DNA of 64,000 nucleotides, from contig NC_063448.1 of the NCBI RefSeq assembly GCF_020379485.1, positions 6,905,726 through 6,969,725 on the forward strand, in the 5' to 3' direction. Below are positions 42,505 to 55,222 of the stretch, in pieces; within the stretch, counting starts at the first letter, position 1; the number at the start of each line of letters is the position of its first letter. Position numbers and translations under genes: made by a program. Source of the stretch: Brassica napus (taxonomy: Eukaryota > Streptophyta > Magnoliopsida > Brassicales > Brassicaceae). Under the pieces are notes generated by a model. It was not told where the DNA came from. It saw only the letters and a program-made list of their open reading frames with translations, and did no database searches.

Positions 42505-45500
42505 TCTAAAACAAAACAAGACTCAAAATTTGTTCAAGATTTCCAAGCACATATTGGATTTGATAATTTGTTCACGGTTGATCCAATGGGAAGGAGTGGT
42601 GGTTTAGCGCTTTTTTACAACAATGATTCTCAGGTCCAAGTCTTATATTCTAGTAATAGAATGATCGATGTCGAAGCGGTGACCCACGGAAAGACAGTTT
42701 ATCTTACGTTTGTGTATGGTGATCCTGTTCCAAAATTAAGAGAACAAGTGTGGGAACGTTTGACGAGATATGGGCTTGCGCGTTCAGAACCCTGGTTCAT
42801 CATTGGGGATTTAAATGAGATTACTGGAAATCATGAAAAGGATGGAGGATCACTGCGGAGTGCGGATTCTTTTATTCCTTTTAATAATATGATAAGGAAT
42901 ATTGGGTTATTGGAATTCCCGGCACGGAGAAATAAAATGTCATGGCAAGGGAGAAGGGGAAAAGGAAAAGGGGCAGTTACGGTAAGATGTCATCTAGATC
43001 GAGCTTTAGCAAATGAGGAGTGGCATACTTTGTTTCCATGTTCTTATACAGAATACTTAGGGATGGTGGCTTCTGATCATCGCCCAGTTGTGGCTTATCT
43101 GGATGATAAAGTCACTAGGAGAAAAGGGCAATTTCGGTTTGATAAAAGATGGATTGGACAAGAAGGTCTTTTGGAATCAATTACAATGGGCTGGTCAGAT
43201 TATAGTGCAACAAGGGAAACTGGGATAGTGGAAAAAATTAGTAATTGTCGACATGAAATTGCTAAATGACGGAAAAATAATCCTCCTTATGGAAAGGACA
43301 AAATTAATGAGTTACAAAAAGCTCTTGAAGAGGTACAAACAGATAATTCTAGATCTCAAGAGGATATTATCGAGGTTTCAAAGAAGTTGCAAGATGCATA
43401 TAAAGATGAAGAGGAGTATTGGCACCAAAAGAGTAAGAATACGTGGTATACATCGGGGGATCTCAATACAAAATTTTATCATGCTTTGACTAAGCAACGA
43501 CGGGTATGTAATCGGATTGTGGGTTTATATGATGCTTTGGGAAATTGGATTACGGAAGATATGGGTGTGGAAAAAGTGGCAGTGGATTATTTCGAAGAGC
43601 TTTTCACTACCACTTCTCCAACGGAGTTTGATGACTTTCTCACAGAGGTATCACCGGTTATTACTCCTCAGATGAACCAACGTCTGTTAAGAGTAGCATC
43701 AGAGGATGAGGTCAGAGAAGCCCTTTTTATGATGCATCCAGAGAAGGCACCAGGACCGGATAATATGACAACTCTTTTCTTTCAACACTCATGGCATATT
43801 ATTAAGAAGGACTTGGTGGACATGGTGGATATTTTTTTTGTTACTGGAACATTGGATCCAAGGTTAAATATTACTAATATTTGTATGATTCAAAAAACGG
43901 AGAGGCCTACAAGGATGACAGAACTGAGGCCGATTAGTCTGTGTAATGTTGGGTATAAAATTATTTCGAAGGTTCTGTGTCAGATATTGAAGATATGTCT
44001 ACCTTCTCTTATTTCAGAAACTCAGTCAGCTTTTGTGCCAGGAAGGTTAATCTCTGATAATATTCTTATTGCTCAGGAAATGTTTCATGGATTACGGACG
44101 AATAAGGCGTGCAAAGGAAAATATATGGCAATTAAAACGGACATGAGTAAAGCTTATGATAGAGTGGAATGAGATTTTATAAAGGCTCTCCTACAGAAGA
44201 TGGGTTTTGATTTTCATTGGATTACATTAATGATGGAGTGTATATCATCGGTTCAATATCGGGTCCTACTTAATGGACAGCCACGGAGCCTTGTCGTTCC
44301 ACATAGAGGTTTACGACAAGGAGATCCTTTATCACCTTATTTATTTATCATGTGTACTGAGGCTCTAATTGCAAATATTAAAAAGGCGGAAAGAGGGAAA
44401 CTTTTGACGGAAATGAAGGTAGCTAGAGCATGTCCATCGATATCTCATCTGCTTTTTGCGGATGGTAGTCTTTTTTCTGTAAAGCTCTGAAAGAGGAATA
44501 CCATACTATCCTTAGGATCTTAAAGGAATATGAGGTTGTATCAGGTCAGCTTATAAACTTTGATAAGTCCTCTATCTAATTTGGGCACAATATTGAGGAA
44601 TCAACTAGACAAGACTTAAGAGATATATTGGGAATTCAGAATCTTGGAGGTATGGGATCTTATCTAGGTCTTCCAGAAAATTTGGGAGGATCCAAGATAC
44701 AAGTTTTTAGCTTTGTGCAGGACCGGCTAAACAATAGGGTTAATGGTTGGACTTTTAAGTTCTTCACAAAAGGAGGAAAGGAAGTGATTATTAAATCTGT
44801 GGTAACGGCATTACCAAACCATGTGATGTCTGTTTACCGTCTACCTAAGGCAACAACTAAAAAACTGACGACCGCGGTCGCACAATTCTGGTGGAGCTCA
44901 GGGGGAAGGACAAGAGGTATGCACTGGAAATCATGGGATAAAGTGTGTCTTGATAAGGAAGCTGGGGGTTTAGGTTTTAAGGATATTACAGATTTTAATA
45001 CAGCAATGCTTGGTAAACAACTGTGGCGCTTGATCGAGAAGCCAAATACATTATTTTCCCGGGTTTTTAAAGGACATTATTACAGGAATGCATCACCCCT
45101 GGAACCGATTCGCTCTTATTCTCCGTCATATGGTTGGCAGAGTATAGTTTCTACTAGATCTCTAGTAAGCAAATGACTAATCAAAAGGGTGGGATCAGGA
45201 TCATCTATATCTATATGGAACGATCCATGGCTCCCAACCACTCGCCCGAGACCAGCAAATAAAAATCAACATATTTTCGATCCAAACCTCACAGTGGATT
45301 GTCTTATTGACTCTACTTCACGGACATGGAATTCGCATGCACTCAGGGCTATGATGGATCCCCAGGATGTAAAAATTATAGAAAGTATACCACTGAGTAA
45401 AACCCAGATGGTGGACAGGGATGGATGACATTTCATAAATAATGGGAAGTATACGGTTAAATCAGGATAGCAGATCGAACGGGTTTATCCATACAGGGAA

Positions 45501-46503
45501 AGACCATATTTAATGTTTGGACCCACAGTTGATGTTTTGAAGACTTTCTGCTGGAAAATACGGTGCCCCCAAAAGTTAAAACATTTCCTATGGCAATTGG
45601 TTACAGGTTGTATAGCAGTCAAGAAGAATCTGAAAGCAAGAGGAATACAAGGTGACACCTGCTGTGCACGTTGCGGAGCGGAAGAGGAATCGATCAATCA
45701 TGTGTTTTTTGAATATCCTCCTGCACTTCAGGTTTGGGCTCTCTCCAAGATACCGTCAAATCCAACTATGTTCCCAACGAGCTCCTTTTTTACAAATATG
45801 GATCATCTCTTCTGGAGAGTCTCTCCACCGATGGAGGACCATCAATTTGCATGGATACTTTGGTATATTTGGAAAGGAAGGAACAATAAAGTGTTCAGTA
45901 ATATGGACATGGATCCAAGAGACACGCTCAAATTGGCAGAAACAGAGTCAACACTTTGGGCTGATGCACATGTATTGACCGAGACCAGGATAGGGTCCCA
46001 TGCTGAGGTTACGACTCTCCCATCAATTCCGGGGAGATGGTGTTTTACAGATGGTTCTTGGAAGGAGAATGAAGTTTTCTCTGGGCAAGGTTGGCTAAGT
46101 ACTTTAGAAGGCTTTGATGGGTTGTTAGGAGCAAGGAATGTCCGAGCTTGTCTATCCCCTCTACATGCGGAGATAGAAGCACTACTTTGGGCAATGGAAT
46201 GTATGAAAAATTTACGCCAGTTTCAGGTTACATTTGCAACGGATTGTTCTCAGTTGGTGAAGATGGTTTCGGAACCAGAAGAATGACCCGCATTTGCAAG
46301 TTATTTGAAAGATATTAGGTCCCTGAAAGAGGTTTTCACACGTTCGGAGATTATCTATGTACCAAAGACGCAAAATTTAAGAGCGGATAGCTTAGCACGC
46401 AGTGCCAGGAAACAACCGTCGTTTGTCGTTCACATGGATCAAAATCTACCGGAGTGGTTCACAGAGTCACTATAAATCTGTATTTGATGACAAAAAAAAA
46501 AAA
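42505..46503 (+). mobile_element. L1-type non-LTR retrotransposon (LINE), 5'-truncated
   Basis: A 4-kb LINE copy inserted in the Helitron. It starts inside the endonuclease domain (ORF1 and the endonuclease N terminus are missing) and ends with GATGAC plus an A-run at 46492-46503. 5' truncation is the usual outcome of target-primed reverse transcription. No clear target duplication was found. The coding region is described in the overlapping pseudogene entry. Confidence 0.88.
42511..46475 (+). pseudogene. LINE ORF2: endonuclease, reverse transcriptase, zf-RVT, RNase H; disrupted
   Basis: Domains in order: an AP-type endonuclease remnant (GRSGGLALFYNN, IIGDLNEITG, MVASDHRPVVAYL) to about 43110; reverse transcriptase (EKAPGPDNMT, about 43742; ELRPISLCNVGYKIISKVL; HRGLRQGDPLSPYLF, about 44304; FADG at 44455); zf-RVT (CWKIRCPQKLKHFLWQLV, CARCGAEEESINHVFF, about 45550-45715); and RNase H (FTDGSW, HAEIEAL, ATDCSQ, about 46042-46245). 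Stops interrupt at 43267, 44170, 44577, 45174, 45426, about 45467 and 46284, with one frameshift near 44475. The catalytic FADD motif reads FADG. Four stops are TGA where Trp is expected. Dead copy. Confidence 0.93.
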
Positions 46504-46978
46504 TCAACGTCGTTACGTATGCAATTAACTTTTAAAATTTAACCATCAATATAATTGATTATAAATCGATATCTATTCTTTATTTTACTAAAGACTAATA
46601 TTACACAAAAACAATATAAACTCTTAATATGTAGCGGACATATTGATTATACACTACAATAAGTATTTTCAAGATTATGTCTTTCACTCGTACCTACGTG
46701 ACAACTAAATATAATCACTAAAATATTGATTAACATCATTCGGTTAAATACCAAAATAATTAGGTTGATGTTTTGAATTTATTAGACCTATACAAACTGT
46801 GCGTTCGTGGTAAAGTAACCTTTATTTCATTACTTTGATCTGTGATGATATTAATTTGATCTATGATGATATTACTTGGATCTAGGTTAATAACATTTCA
46901 TATAGTTTCAAATCTAACAAAATTTTAAAATACTTCAGTTTCTGTTTATTTAGTTAATAATTATCTGAAACATTATAA

Positions 46979-47010
46979 ACAATATATATATATATATATA
47001 TATATATTGA
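46979..47010. repeat. (TA)n microsatellite in the Helitron
   Basis: Pure AT dinucleotide run of about 28 bp near the Helitron 3' end. Confidence 0.9.
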
Positions 47011-47150
47011 AATATAATAACCTAGATATAAGTTAATTAATTATATTATATTATCAAACATAAAAAGTAAAAATAATACCCGCACGGTTGTGCGGATCGA
47101 GATCTAATACATTAATTACAACATTTAAGCTGATCTTGCCTTTCTTATTA

Positions 47151-48629
47151 GGAAAAATGATTGCTGACTACATGAAGTATTGACCATCACATGGCTAACC
47201 ATGCGAACTAAACTAATGTATGCCTAACCACACGAAATATATGTTACGCATGACAACATCCTTCAACTTTATGATATTATGTAGTTAACATCACGAGTCT
47301 AATTTTATTCATCCAAAAACTGATGTGGATGTTAGAGATTGTTTAAATATCTTGTTTCAACAATTAAAATATGGTCGATCCGACTATAATTTAACTAAAA
47401 TTAGATTTTGACCCACATTTTAACAGTGTAAGAATATTTTTAAGAAAATCAAATTTACAAAATCAATATGTTTTAACATTTTTTGATAAGTAGTGTTTTA
47501 ACTTTTTTATTTTAGTGTATTCTTAAAACTATATAATTGTATTGTTTTTATTTATATTAATATGTTTTGTTATGAACTTTTAATAAGTAGTGTTTTAATA
47601 TTTTTATTTTAGTGTTTTAACATTTAAATTTTAGTGTATTGTAAAACTATATAATTGTATTATTTTTATTTTTATTAATGTTTTTTGTTTTTTAATTATT
47701 TTAATATGTTTTATTATGAACTTTTATTAAAAAAAATCAGTCCGTTGATTAATTGTATGATATATACTTTTTTGATAATTTTTTAATTATAAAACTTATT
47801 TGCTGTCAATTTACTGACTCTAATATTTTATTTGTTTAAAATTTATATGATGTCAACTTAAACCAAATATAATCTTGCGTATATAATTATAAATTACATA
47901 CTTTTAAGAATAAAAATAATCAAAGAATAAGAATATAATACGAAAGTTTTACTAAGTTTAAATGAATGAAATTTTTGTTTATGAAAAAAAAATATAAAAA
48001 ATAATTCATTAACTTAATAATTTCATATTAAACAAATAAAATGTTAGAGTCAATAAATTGACATCAATGAAGTTTTATAATTTTTTTTATCAAATAAGTA
48101 TATATCACACAATTAATCAAACAAATTACATAATTTTTATTAAAAGTTCATACGAAAACAGATTAAAAGAATTAAAAACTAAATTAAATAATATCTTATA
48201 TAAATTTTATATTTAATATAAATAAAAATAATATAATTATATTGTTTTCAAATACACTAAAATAAAAATGTTAAAACACTACTTATCAAAATTTATAAAA
48301 CATATTGATTGCAAATTAGATTTTGTAAATTAGATTCTTACGCTTTAAAACATGGGCCAAAATCTTATTTAGGTAAATTACCCTTAAATTACCTTTAGAT
48401 ACGTCGCATTTTAATCGATGAAACGAAAGATTTAAACGGTCTCTAACATACACATTATTTTTTGGATGAATAGAATTAAACTTGTGATATTAATTACATA
48501 ACATCATAAAGTTGAAGGATATTGCCGTGCATAATATATACTTCGTGTAACTATGTACACATTTATTTAGTTTGCATGGATAACTATGTGATGTTCCATG
48601 CTTCGTGTATAGTGAGTAATCATTTTTCC
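47151..48629. mobile_element. Foldback Mutator-like element, ~720-bp arms
   Basis: GGAAAAATGATTGCTGACTA at the left pairs with AGTGAGTAATCATTTTTCC at the right. The complementarity continues through CCTTCAACTTTATGAT (about 47251/48506), TTTATTCATCCAAAAA (about 47305/48461), GTGTTTTAAC and AACTATATAATTGTAT to a loop near 47890. The flanks TTCTTATTA (47142-47150) and TTCATGTTA (48630-48638) match at 7 of 9 bases, suggesting a 9-bp duplication. An internal ~125-bp block is doubled in the left arm only. Non-coding. Confidence 0.8.
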
Positions 48630-48817
48630 TTCATGTTACTAACATCATAATGTATACATTTATCATGTGAGTATACCTCACAAACTTACAACACGACTAT
48701 CTTGATTTTATTTATGTACAAGCACTTTTTATTTTAATCGATGCAGTTTGTTTCGTTAGGTTTACATTATTGAAACTCCATACTGTGTTTAACGTTAAGT
48801 TCTTGGTTTAACTTATT

Positions 48818-49735
48818 TTTTTTCTTTCCCAAATTGATATTCATTCATATGCCAAAAGACCAAAATTCATACAAACGTTGACGGCAAAACGAAATAGCCC
48901 CAACACTGAAAACCCATAGAAAGCGGTAACTAAATCCCACACATGAACGACTTAAACCCACATCCGGGTGACTTAAACCCACATAGGGGTGACTTAAAAA
49001 AATATAAAACATAATAACCAAACCAACACTAGCACCATAAACGGATAATCATCACAAGAGCTACAACAACACACCAAGCAGTATTTAGAAAAGAGTAAAC
49101 GCCAATGATAGGGAGTTACCGCTGCTGCCACTGGCTCGCCACCCGGTAACCTCCACTTCTCATACAACCACACTTATCGTTGCTGCCTCGCCCGCCAAAC
49201 GATAAGACTAACCCGGAGACTTCATAACTCGACAAGGGGAACTCGCAACTCGGTCCACACACCTTGGATACATACACGACAAACAACTAAAGAAAGAAGC
49301 TCACCCAAACACCATAAAACTGAAGCCTTGCCTACAGAACTTCTCCATGAACACTCACGGGAGAAGTCACGAACAGCAAGCAACCACTGAACATATTACC
49401 CTTACCAAAAAGACTGCTAAGTCACAACCATGAAAACGCTCTCCCTTGCATTATCAAGCTCACACCAACTTGTCGGTACACCAAACACTCAAACAACCGG
49501 CAAAACTAGTCATATCTGTAGAAGAACCAGACACTCACCAACGATGAAAATTCAGAGTACCAAAACATATCGAAGATGGATCTCTTTAGAATCAGGAAGC
49601 AAAGAGAAAACTAGATCGGGAAGAGAAGGTAGCTTCCGACGTCGGAGAAACCAACGCCGGAGCAAAACACAAAGACCACCTAGTGTAACTTTTGAGAAAA
49701 AAGGACGGAGGAGAGAGAGGAGTCCCACCGTATTG
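48818..49735 (-). mobile_element. Non-coding ~0.9-kb poly(A) retroposon with 15-bp target duplication
   Basis: TTGGTTTAACTTATT at 48803-48817 is repeated exactly at 49736-49750. The 918 bp between end on the minus strand with ATATCAATTTGGGAAAG plus an A-tail and begin with GGGACTCCTCTCTCTCC-like leader sequence. The segment is transcript-like and GC-richer than its surroundings, without a conserved protein. A plus-strand frame (49430-49744) is antisense and Arg/Ser-rich, an artefact. Size and structure match Sadhu-type retroposons (from memory). It was presumably mobilised by LINE machinery. Confidence 0.85.
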
Positions 49736-49970
49736 TTGGTTTAACTTATTACTCTGATTGTTACCAAAAAACTTATTATTTTTTATTTCCATCATGTCAA
49801 ACGTTGTCTCATAAACTTTGATTTGATGTAGAATATTTATTACAAAAGAAAAAAAATACTGTAAACACGAAAGAACAAATGACGCGTTACACCTTAGAAT
49901 CGAGACACATTCAAACAAATACAAAATTAGCATCGGATTAATTAGTGTGTTTCGTCTTTTTAAATATAAA

Positions 49971-52187
49971 CTAGATTCCGATCCGTGCATTTGCATGGGT
50001 TTTTTCCAATTTTATTAAGAAATTTAAATTAATATAACAATTATAGTTAATTTTATTATTAAAAATTATTATATAGTATGATATTTAAATTGTAGGGAAA
50101 ATATATTTTGTTATAATTTCTTTTAACCTTATTCATTTTATAGTTTGAATATTGTATTTTTTAATTACATATGTTTAATAAATTTTATTACTTCATAAAG
50201 TTCTTTATAAATGTGTAACAAAATTTAGTTTTTAAAAATTTATTAATATACTAAAATTAAGATAAATATTTTTTTCTATCTGAATGCCAAAATAAATGAT
50301 AATGAAATTTTGTTGGATAATGTTTAAAATTTAGAGACAGAATCTTAAGAAAAATAAGCTCAAATACAAAACAACAAACAAATGATTATTAGTATTAACA
50401 ATGGGTGTGTAAATTAAAATAGTTAATAGTCCATAACATAAAAAAATTGGAGTTGAAGTTAGTAAATTTTTTTTTTTTTTTGTAACTAATCAAATGTTTT
50501 TGGTAGAAAATTATTATATGACGTAAGTGTGTAGTGATGATTATCTATATATATCGTTATAGTTGATTTTGAATAGATATATTACACCTATTTAATACAC
50601 ATAAATCGTAGTAAAGATCTTTCTTCATTTTATTGTTACAAAATCTTTCTGCAAGAATATAGGGACTATCCATAAATATGGCTTGCATTCATGTAAATGT
50701 ATAAATATATCTATTTAATAATTTAATTTGTTAGATACTAATGAACTGGTCCAAATAGACATTTGTATAGTAGATTTTTTTAATGACTCTACTTTAATAG
50801 AGTAGATAATTTGTTTAACCTTATTCATTTTATAGTTTGAATATTGTATTTTTTAATTACATATGTTTAATAAATTTTATTACTTCATAAAGTTCTTTAT
50901 AAATGTGTAACAAAATTTAGTTTTTAAAAATTTATTAATATACTAAAATTAAGATAAATATTTTTTTCTATCTGAATGCCAAAATAAATGATAATGAAAT
51001 TTTTTTGGATAATGTTTAAATGTAGAGACAGAATTTTAAGAAAAATAAGCTCAAATACAAAACAACAAACAAATGATTATTAGTATTAACAATGGGTGTG
51101 TAAATTAAAATAGTTAATAGTCCATAACATAAAAAATTGGAGTTGAAGTTAGCAATTTTTATTTTATTTTTGTAACTAATCAAGTGTTTTTGGTAGAAAA
51201 TTATTATATGACGTAAGTGTGTAGTGATGATTATCTATATATATCGTTATAGTTGATTTTGAATAGATATATTACACCTATTTAATACACATAAATCGTA
51301 GTAAAGATCTTTCTTCATTTTATTGTTACAAAATCTTTCTGCAAGAATATAGGGACTATCCATAAATATGGCTTGCATTCATGTACATATATAAATATAT
51401 CTATTTAATAATTTAATTGGTTAGATACTAATGAACTGGTCCAAATAGACATTTGTATAGTAGATTTTTTTAATGACTCTACTTTAATAGAGTAGATAAT
51501 TTCTTTTAACCTTATTCATTTTATAGTTTGAATATTGTATTTTTTAATTACATATGTTTAATAAATTTTATTACTTCATAAATTTCTTTATAAATGTGTA
51601 ACAAAATTTAGTTTTTAAAAATTTATTAATATACTAAAATTAAGATAAATATTTTTTTCTATCTGAATGCCAAAATAAATGATAATGAAATTTTTTTGGA
51701 TAATGTTTAAATGTAGAGACAGAATTTTAAGAAAAATAAGCTCAAATACAAAACAACAAACAAATGATTATTAGTATTAACAATGGGTGTGTAAATTAAA
51801 ATAGTTAATAGTCCATAACAAAAAAAATTGGAGTTGAAGTTAGCAAATTTTTTTTTATTTTTATAACTAATCAAGTGTTTTTGGTAGAAAATTATTATAT
51901 GACGTAAGTGTGTAGTGATGATTATCTATATATATCGTTATAGTTGATTTTGAATAGATATATTACACCTATTTAATACACATAAATCGTAGTAAAGATC
52001 TTTCTTCATTTTATTGTTACAAAATCTTTCTGCAAGAATATAGGGACTATCCATAAATATGGCTTGCATTCATGTACATGTATAAATATATCTATTTAAT
52101 AATTTAATTTGTTAGATACTAATGAACCGGTCCAAATAGACATTTGTATAGTAGATTTTTTTAATGACTCTATTTTAATAGAGTAGA
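49971..52187 (-). mobile_element. Helitron array: three head-to-tail units sharing one 3' end
   Basis: Read on the minus strand, a unit starts TCTACTCTATTAAAATAGAG and runs about 690 bp. The break points are 50806, 51496 and 52187 (5' ends) with repeat units 50114-50806, 50807-51496 and 51497-52187, about 97% alike. Only the leftmost unit continues to a Helitron 3' end: an imperfect CCATGCA/TGCACGG hairpin and terminal CTAG at 49971-49974. Flanking bases are A before the outermost 5' end and T after CTAG, as for Helitron insertion. There is no coding capacity. Each inner 5' end is fused directly to the same internal position (TAATTTCTTTTAACC on the plus strand). Confidence 0.88.
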
Positions 52188-53555
52188 TATTACAAAAAGA
52201 TCAACAGTAAAAGAAAATTAAAAAGTCATCGAATATTATAAAGACTTAAACTTTGTAGGATTAATATAAAGGGAAAAAAGTGAATGGGGTTTGTAGTGTA
52301 AAATGTGAAATAGAAAGGGAAGCTTTTGCATAGGGTTCCATTATTTATCATAGAATTTAGTCCTTTGCTGGCTTCTTGTAACTCTTATCGTTTGTGTACT
52401 TGTGTGCATTCTCATACCACCGACCCATTTTCCATAACATTATGTATACAGCAATATTTATTTGAGACTAGTTTTTTTTGCTGATTTTTACAGGATGTTC
52501 AAACTACATTCTACAAACATTGGTAACCTAATTAGTTGCATTACGCACGTAACGTAAATGATGATCTCTATGAATATAATAACAAATTATACATCGTCGT
52601 ATGGATTCAACAATATATAATGTTTTATCTCGATATCACGAGCAAACTTATACGTAAGGTACGTTGTGTATTCGTTGACATGCATCAATGTTTATCCCTC
52701 ATTTTCAAAATATTTGACGATTTTATGCAACTAACTAGTCATCCACCTTTACGCGTAAACATAATTTTATTTGATTGGTATGATGGTGATGATGATTATG
52801 ATTATGCATTGAGAAATGTGGTGGATGATGCATGTACATCAAGTCATTATCATAGTAGTGGAGTGAACAGGATGAACCAGTCTGTCACTAGAGTGAAGTG
52901 ATTTTCAAGATGAATGACTGTCAGTCATATAGCTTAGAAATGTGTTTGCTTGCATTTGGCTTGAAGTAATTTAAGATTAATATAATATGTTTTGAAAACA
53001 TTTACATGTGAATAAAAATAAAATAAGGAAATTTTTTCAAAGTGATTTTCATGATCCATTGACAAATCTTTTAATTTATTAGAGCAAGCAGGCAGATGAA
53101 AGTATAACCCACGTACTGGAAACAGACGTCGAGCTCAGAAATGATGACCTCCGGACGTTAAATAATTAGTCATTTCTCCAAATATATGCTACAAATTTGG
53201 AATATAATAGTATCATAAGCTAAAACAGCACTTCTTTTAACTTGATAAGCTAATTGTAGACAGATTTTTATTATGTTCTAAAATTTAAACCTAAGAATTT
53301 TCCTTGATATGCACTTGTCAACTACGGAGAAAAATGCTCATGTGATTAAATCTTGGAGAATGGACATATAATTGACATGTGTATTTATTTGTTACAACCG
53401 TCTCTATAATACACATACGATACACTATCATCATTCACTGTCATATTCTATAACAAATACTATATATGTCCTATGTAGTGATTTAAAACAACGAATTAAT
53501 ATAATTAGGTCCCGTTGATATAGTTACGTTAATTTTAAATGTAATTCATTTTAAT

Positions 53556-53594
53556 GAAATATTTATATTCTAAAAAAGAAATATTTATATTCTA
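53556..53594. repeat. Micro-insertion 9: five A with 17-bp direct repeats
   Basis: GAAATATTTATATTCTA at 53556-53572 is repeated exactly at 53578-53594 with only AAAAA between. A simple tandem duplication is an alternative reading. Confidence 0.7.
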
Positions 53595-55176
53595 CAGACG
53601 TACGTTGATCTGTTTACATGGGCGAATGATACAACGCGCACGTACGTTCGTACATATACATGCACAGACAAACATCTAAATATACAGCATGGATTACACA
53701 GAGCCACCTTGGAAGGAAGAAGAGCAGCCCTTTAAAAAAATGTCAATATTTTCAGCTTCTTTTAGCCCAAAAAAATACGCTAAGTGGAGTGGAAAAAGAA
53801 CATAACCCTTACCAAAATTAAACGTCTGCACTATATATTATGACAAGAAAAACCCACATCAATCTTATAAAAAGTGATTTCCATTAACAGCAAAAGAGAA
53901 TGTTTAACTTTGGATAAACCCTTTTTAAGAAGTCCCCTATTTTTATCTCGTATGTCGATACTATACGTCGTTTAATTGCACTGGTTGTTAAAGTAAAATA
54001 CAAAACAGACACTGAGAAGATACCATAAACTATAGAGTTAAGAGAATCGACTAAATGCGAATATAAATACACAAAGGGTGTGGACAAAAGAGAATTTAAG
54101 CAACAGTAAGAAAAATATATACATTTTTTCTTACAGCCACTGTTCATAAAATGTGATATGTCAGAAATGCTTCGCTGTCTGACTCAAATCCAAGGCACCA
54201 CGCGCCGACGGTGTTGCTTGGCCCTCATTTTCCAATTAAATATCGACAGTTCATAAATCATTAAATATACTGTTTTCTGTCAACAAATGATTTTTCGAAA
54301 AAATACTGGAAGAGATCATCTTCGTTAAAGTACTACTGGAACAGTTAGGGAAACTGTGATAATCGATTTCCTTTATACTATTGTATACTAATAAAATTAT
54401 GAAATCCCCTCAGCTATATTTAGGAAGTGATTTTAGCACGTGTCTTTTTTACAATCAATTTCACAAAATAAATATGACATGACTATTGAAATTGATGACA
54501 TGTCTTAAAACTTAATATGACATGGACAATTGCATTTAATGTTAATTTATATTTTTGGTAAACTTTTTAAAATATGATAATAACTCATATATTACATTTA
54601 ATGTCAATTTATATTTTTGAAAACTTTTTTATAATATGAGAATAACTCATAAATCATCATTAAAATAAATATATTCAAATATAGCATTATAAATTTCGAA
54701 ATATAATATAATTATATATTTTTAAATTATACAATTTTATTACTAAAATTTTCAAAAATGTATGCATTTTTTTTAGAAAATTATAAAAATTTAATTGTAA
54801 AATCATTATTTTTTTATATATCTACAAATTTTATAAATATTGTTGAATTTTAATTTTTGGTAATTATGCAACTTTTACAAATTTATTTAATATATTTAAT
54901 TAAAATAAATAGATAGAAAAATCTATCTAAGATTATAATTTCAAATATATACATACATATTCTTAAATATAATTTTTATGTTTATTAAATCAAATTTATA
55001 TTAAAATATTGATACGAAAAAGAAAATTTACAATATTAATAAAATTTTATTTTAAAATATAATTTATATTTATCTGTTAAAAAATATTTTAAATTTTTTT
55101 ACGTGGTACAAGAAGACACCATGCTCATTATATTATAACTAATCTATTTCTATTAAAATAAATTAATCTATTTTCT

Positions 55177-55222
55177 CGAAAGAGTAGATTTTTTTTTTTG
55201 AGCAATTAACGAAAGAGTAGAT
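55177..55222. repeat. Micro-insertion 10: T-run with 13-bp direct repeats
   Basis: CGAAAGAGTAGAT at 55177-55189 is repeated at 55210-55222, enclosing a T-run followed by GAGCAATTAA. The minus strand reads TTGCTC plus A-run. Confidence 0.85.

Larger units (their letters stand above)
42252..47107 (+). mobile_element. Helitron, non-autonomous, interrupted by an L1 LINE
   Basis: The 5' end TCTATTATATTAAAATAGAA at 42252 is typical of Brassicaceae Helitrons. The 3' end has the hairpin CCGCAC-GGTT-GTGCGG (about 47080-47095) followed shortly by CTAA (47104-47107). The flanking bases are A on the left and T on the right, the AT target rule of Helitrons. Without the LINE (42505-46503) only about 0.85 kb remains, with no Rep/helicase gene, so it needs a partner to move. 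Confidence 0.8.

Noticed and set aside
49430..49744. Arg/Ser-rich 104-codon plus-strand protein
   Set aside because: It is antisense to an A-tailed retroposon and crosses its 3-prime side leader; low-complexity and unlike any known protein.
49971..52187. CRISPR-like or satellite array
   Set aside because: Units are 690 bp with Helitron termini and no spacers; a transposon array explains it.
54400..55150. Possible Helitron or MITE in extremely AT-rich DNA
   Set aside because: CTATTAAAATA-like phrases occur, but no matching 3' hairpin, CTRR end, inverted ends or target duplication could be found.
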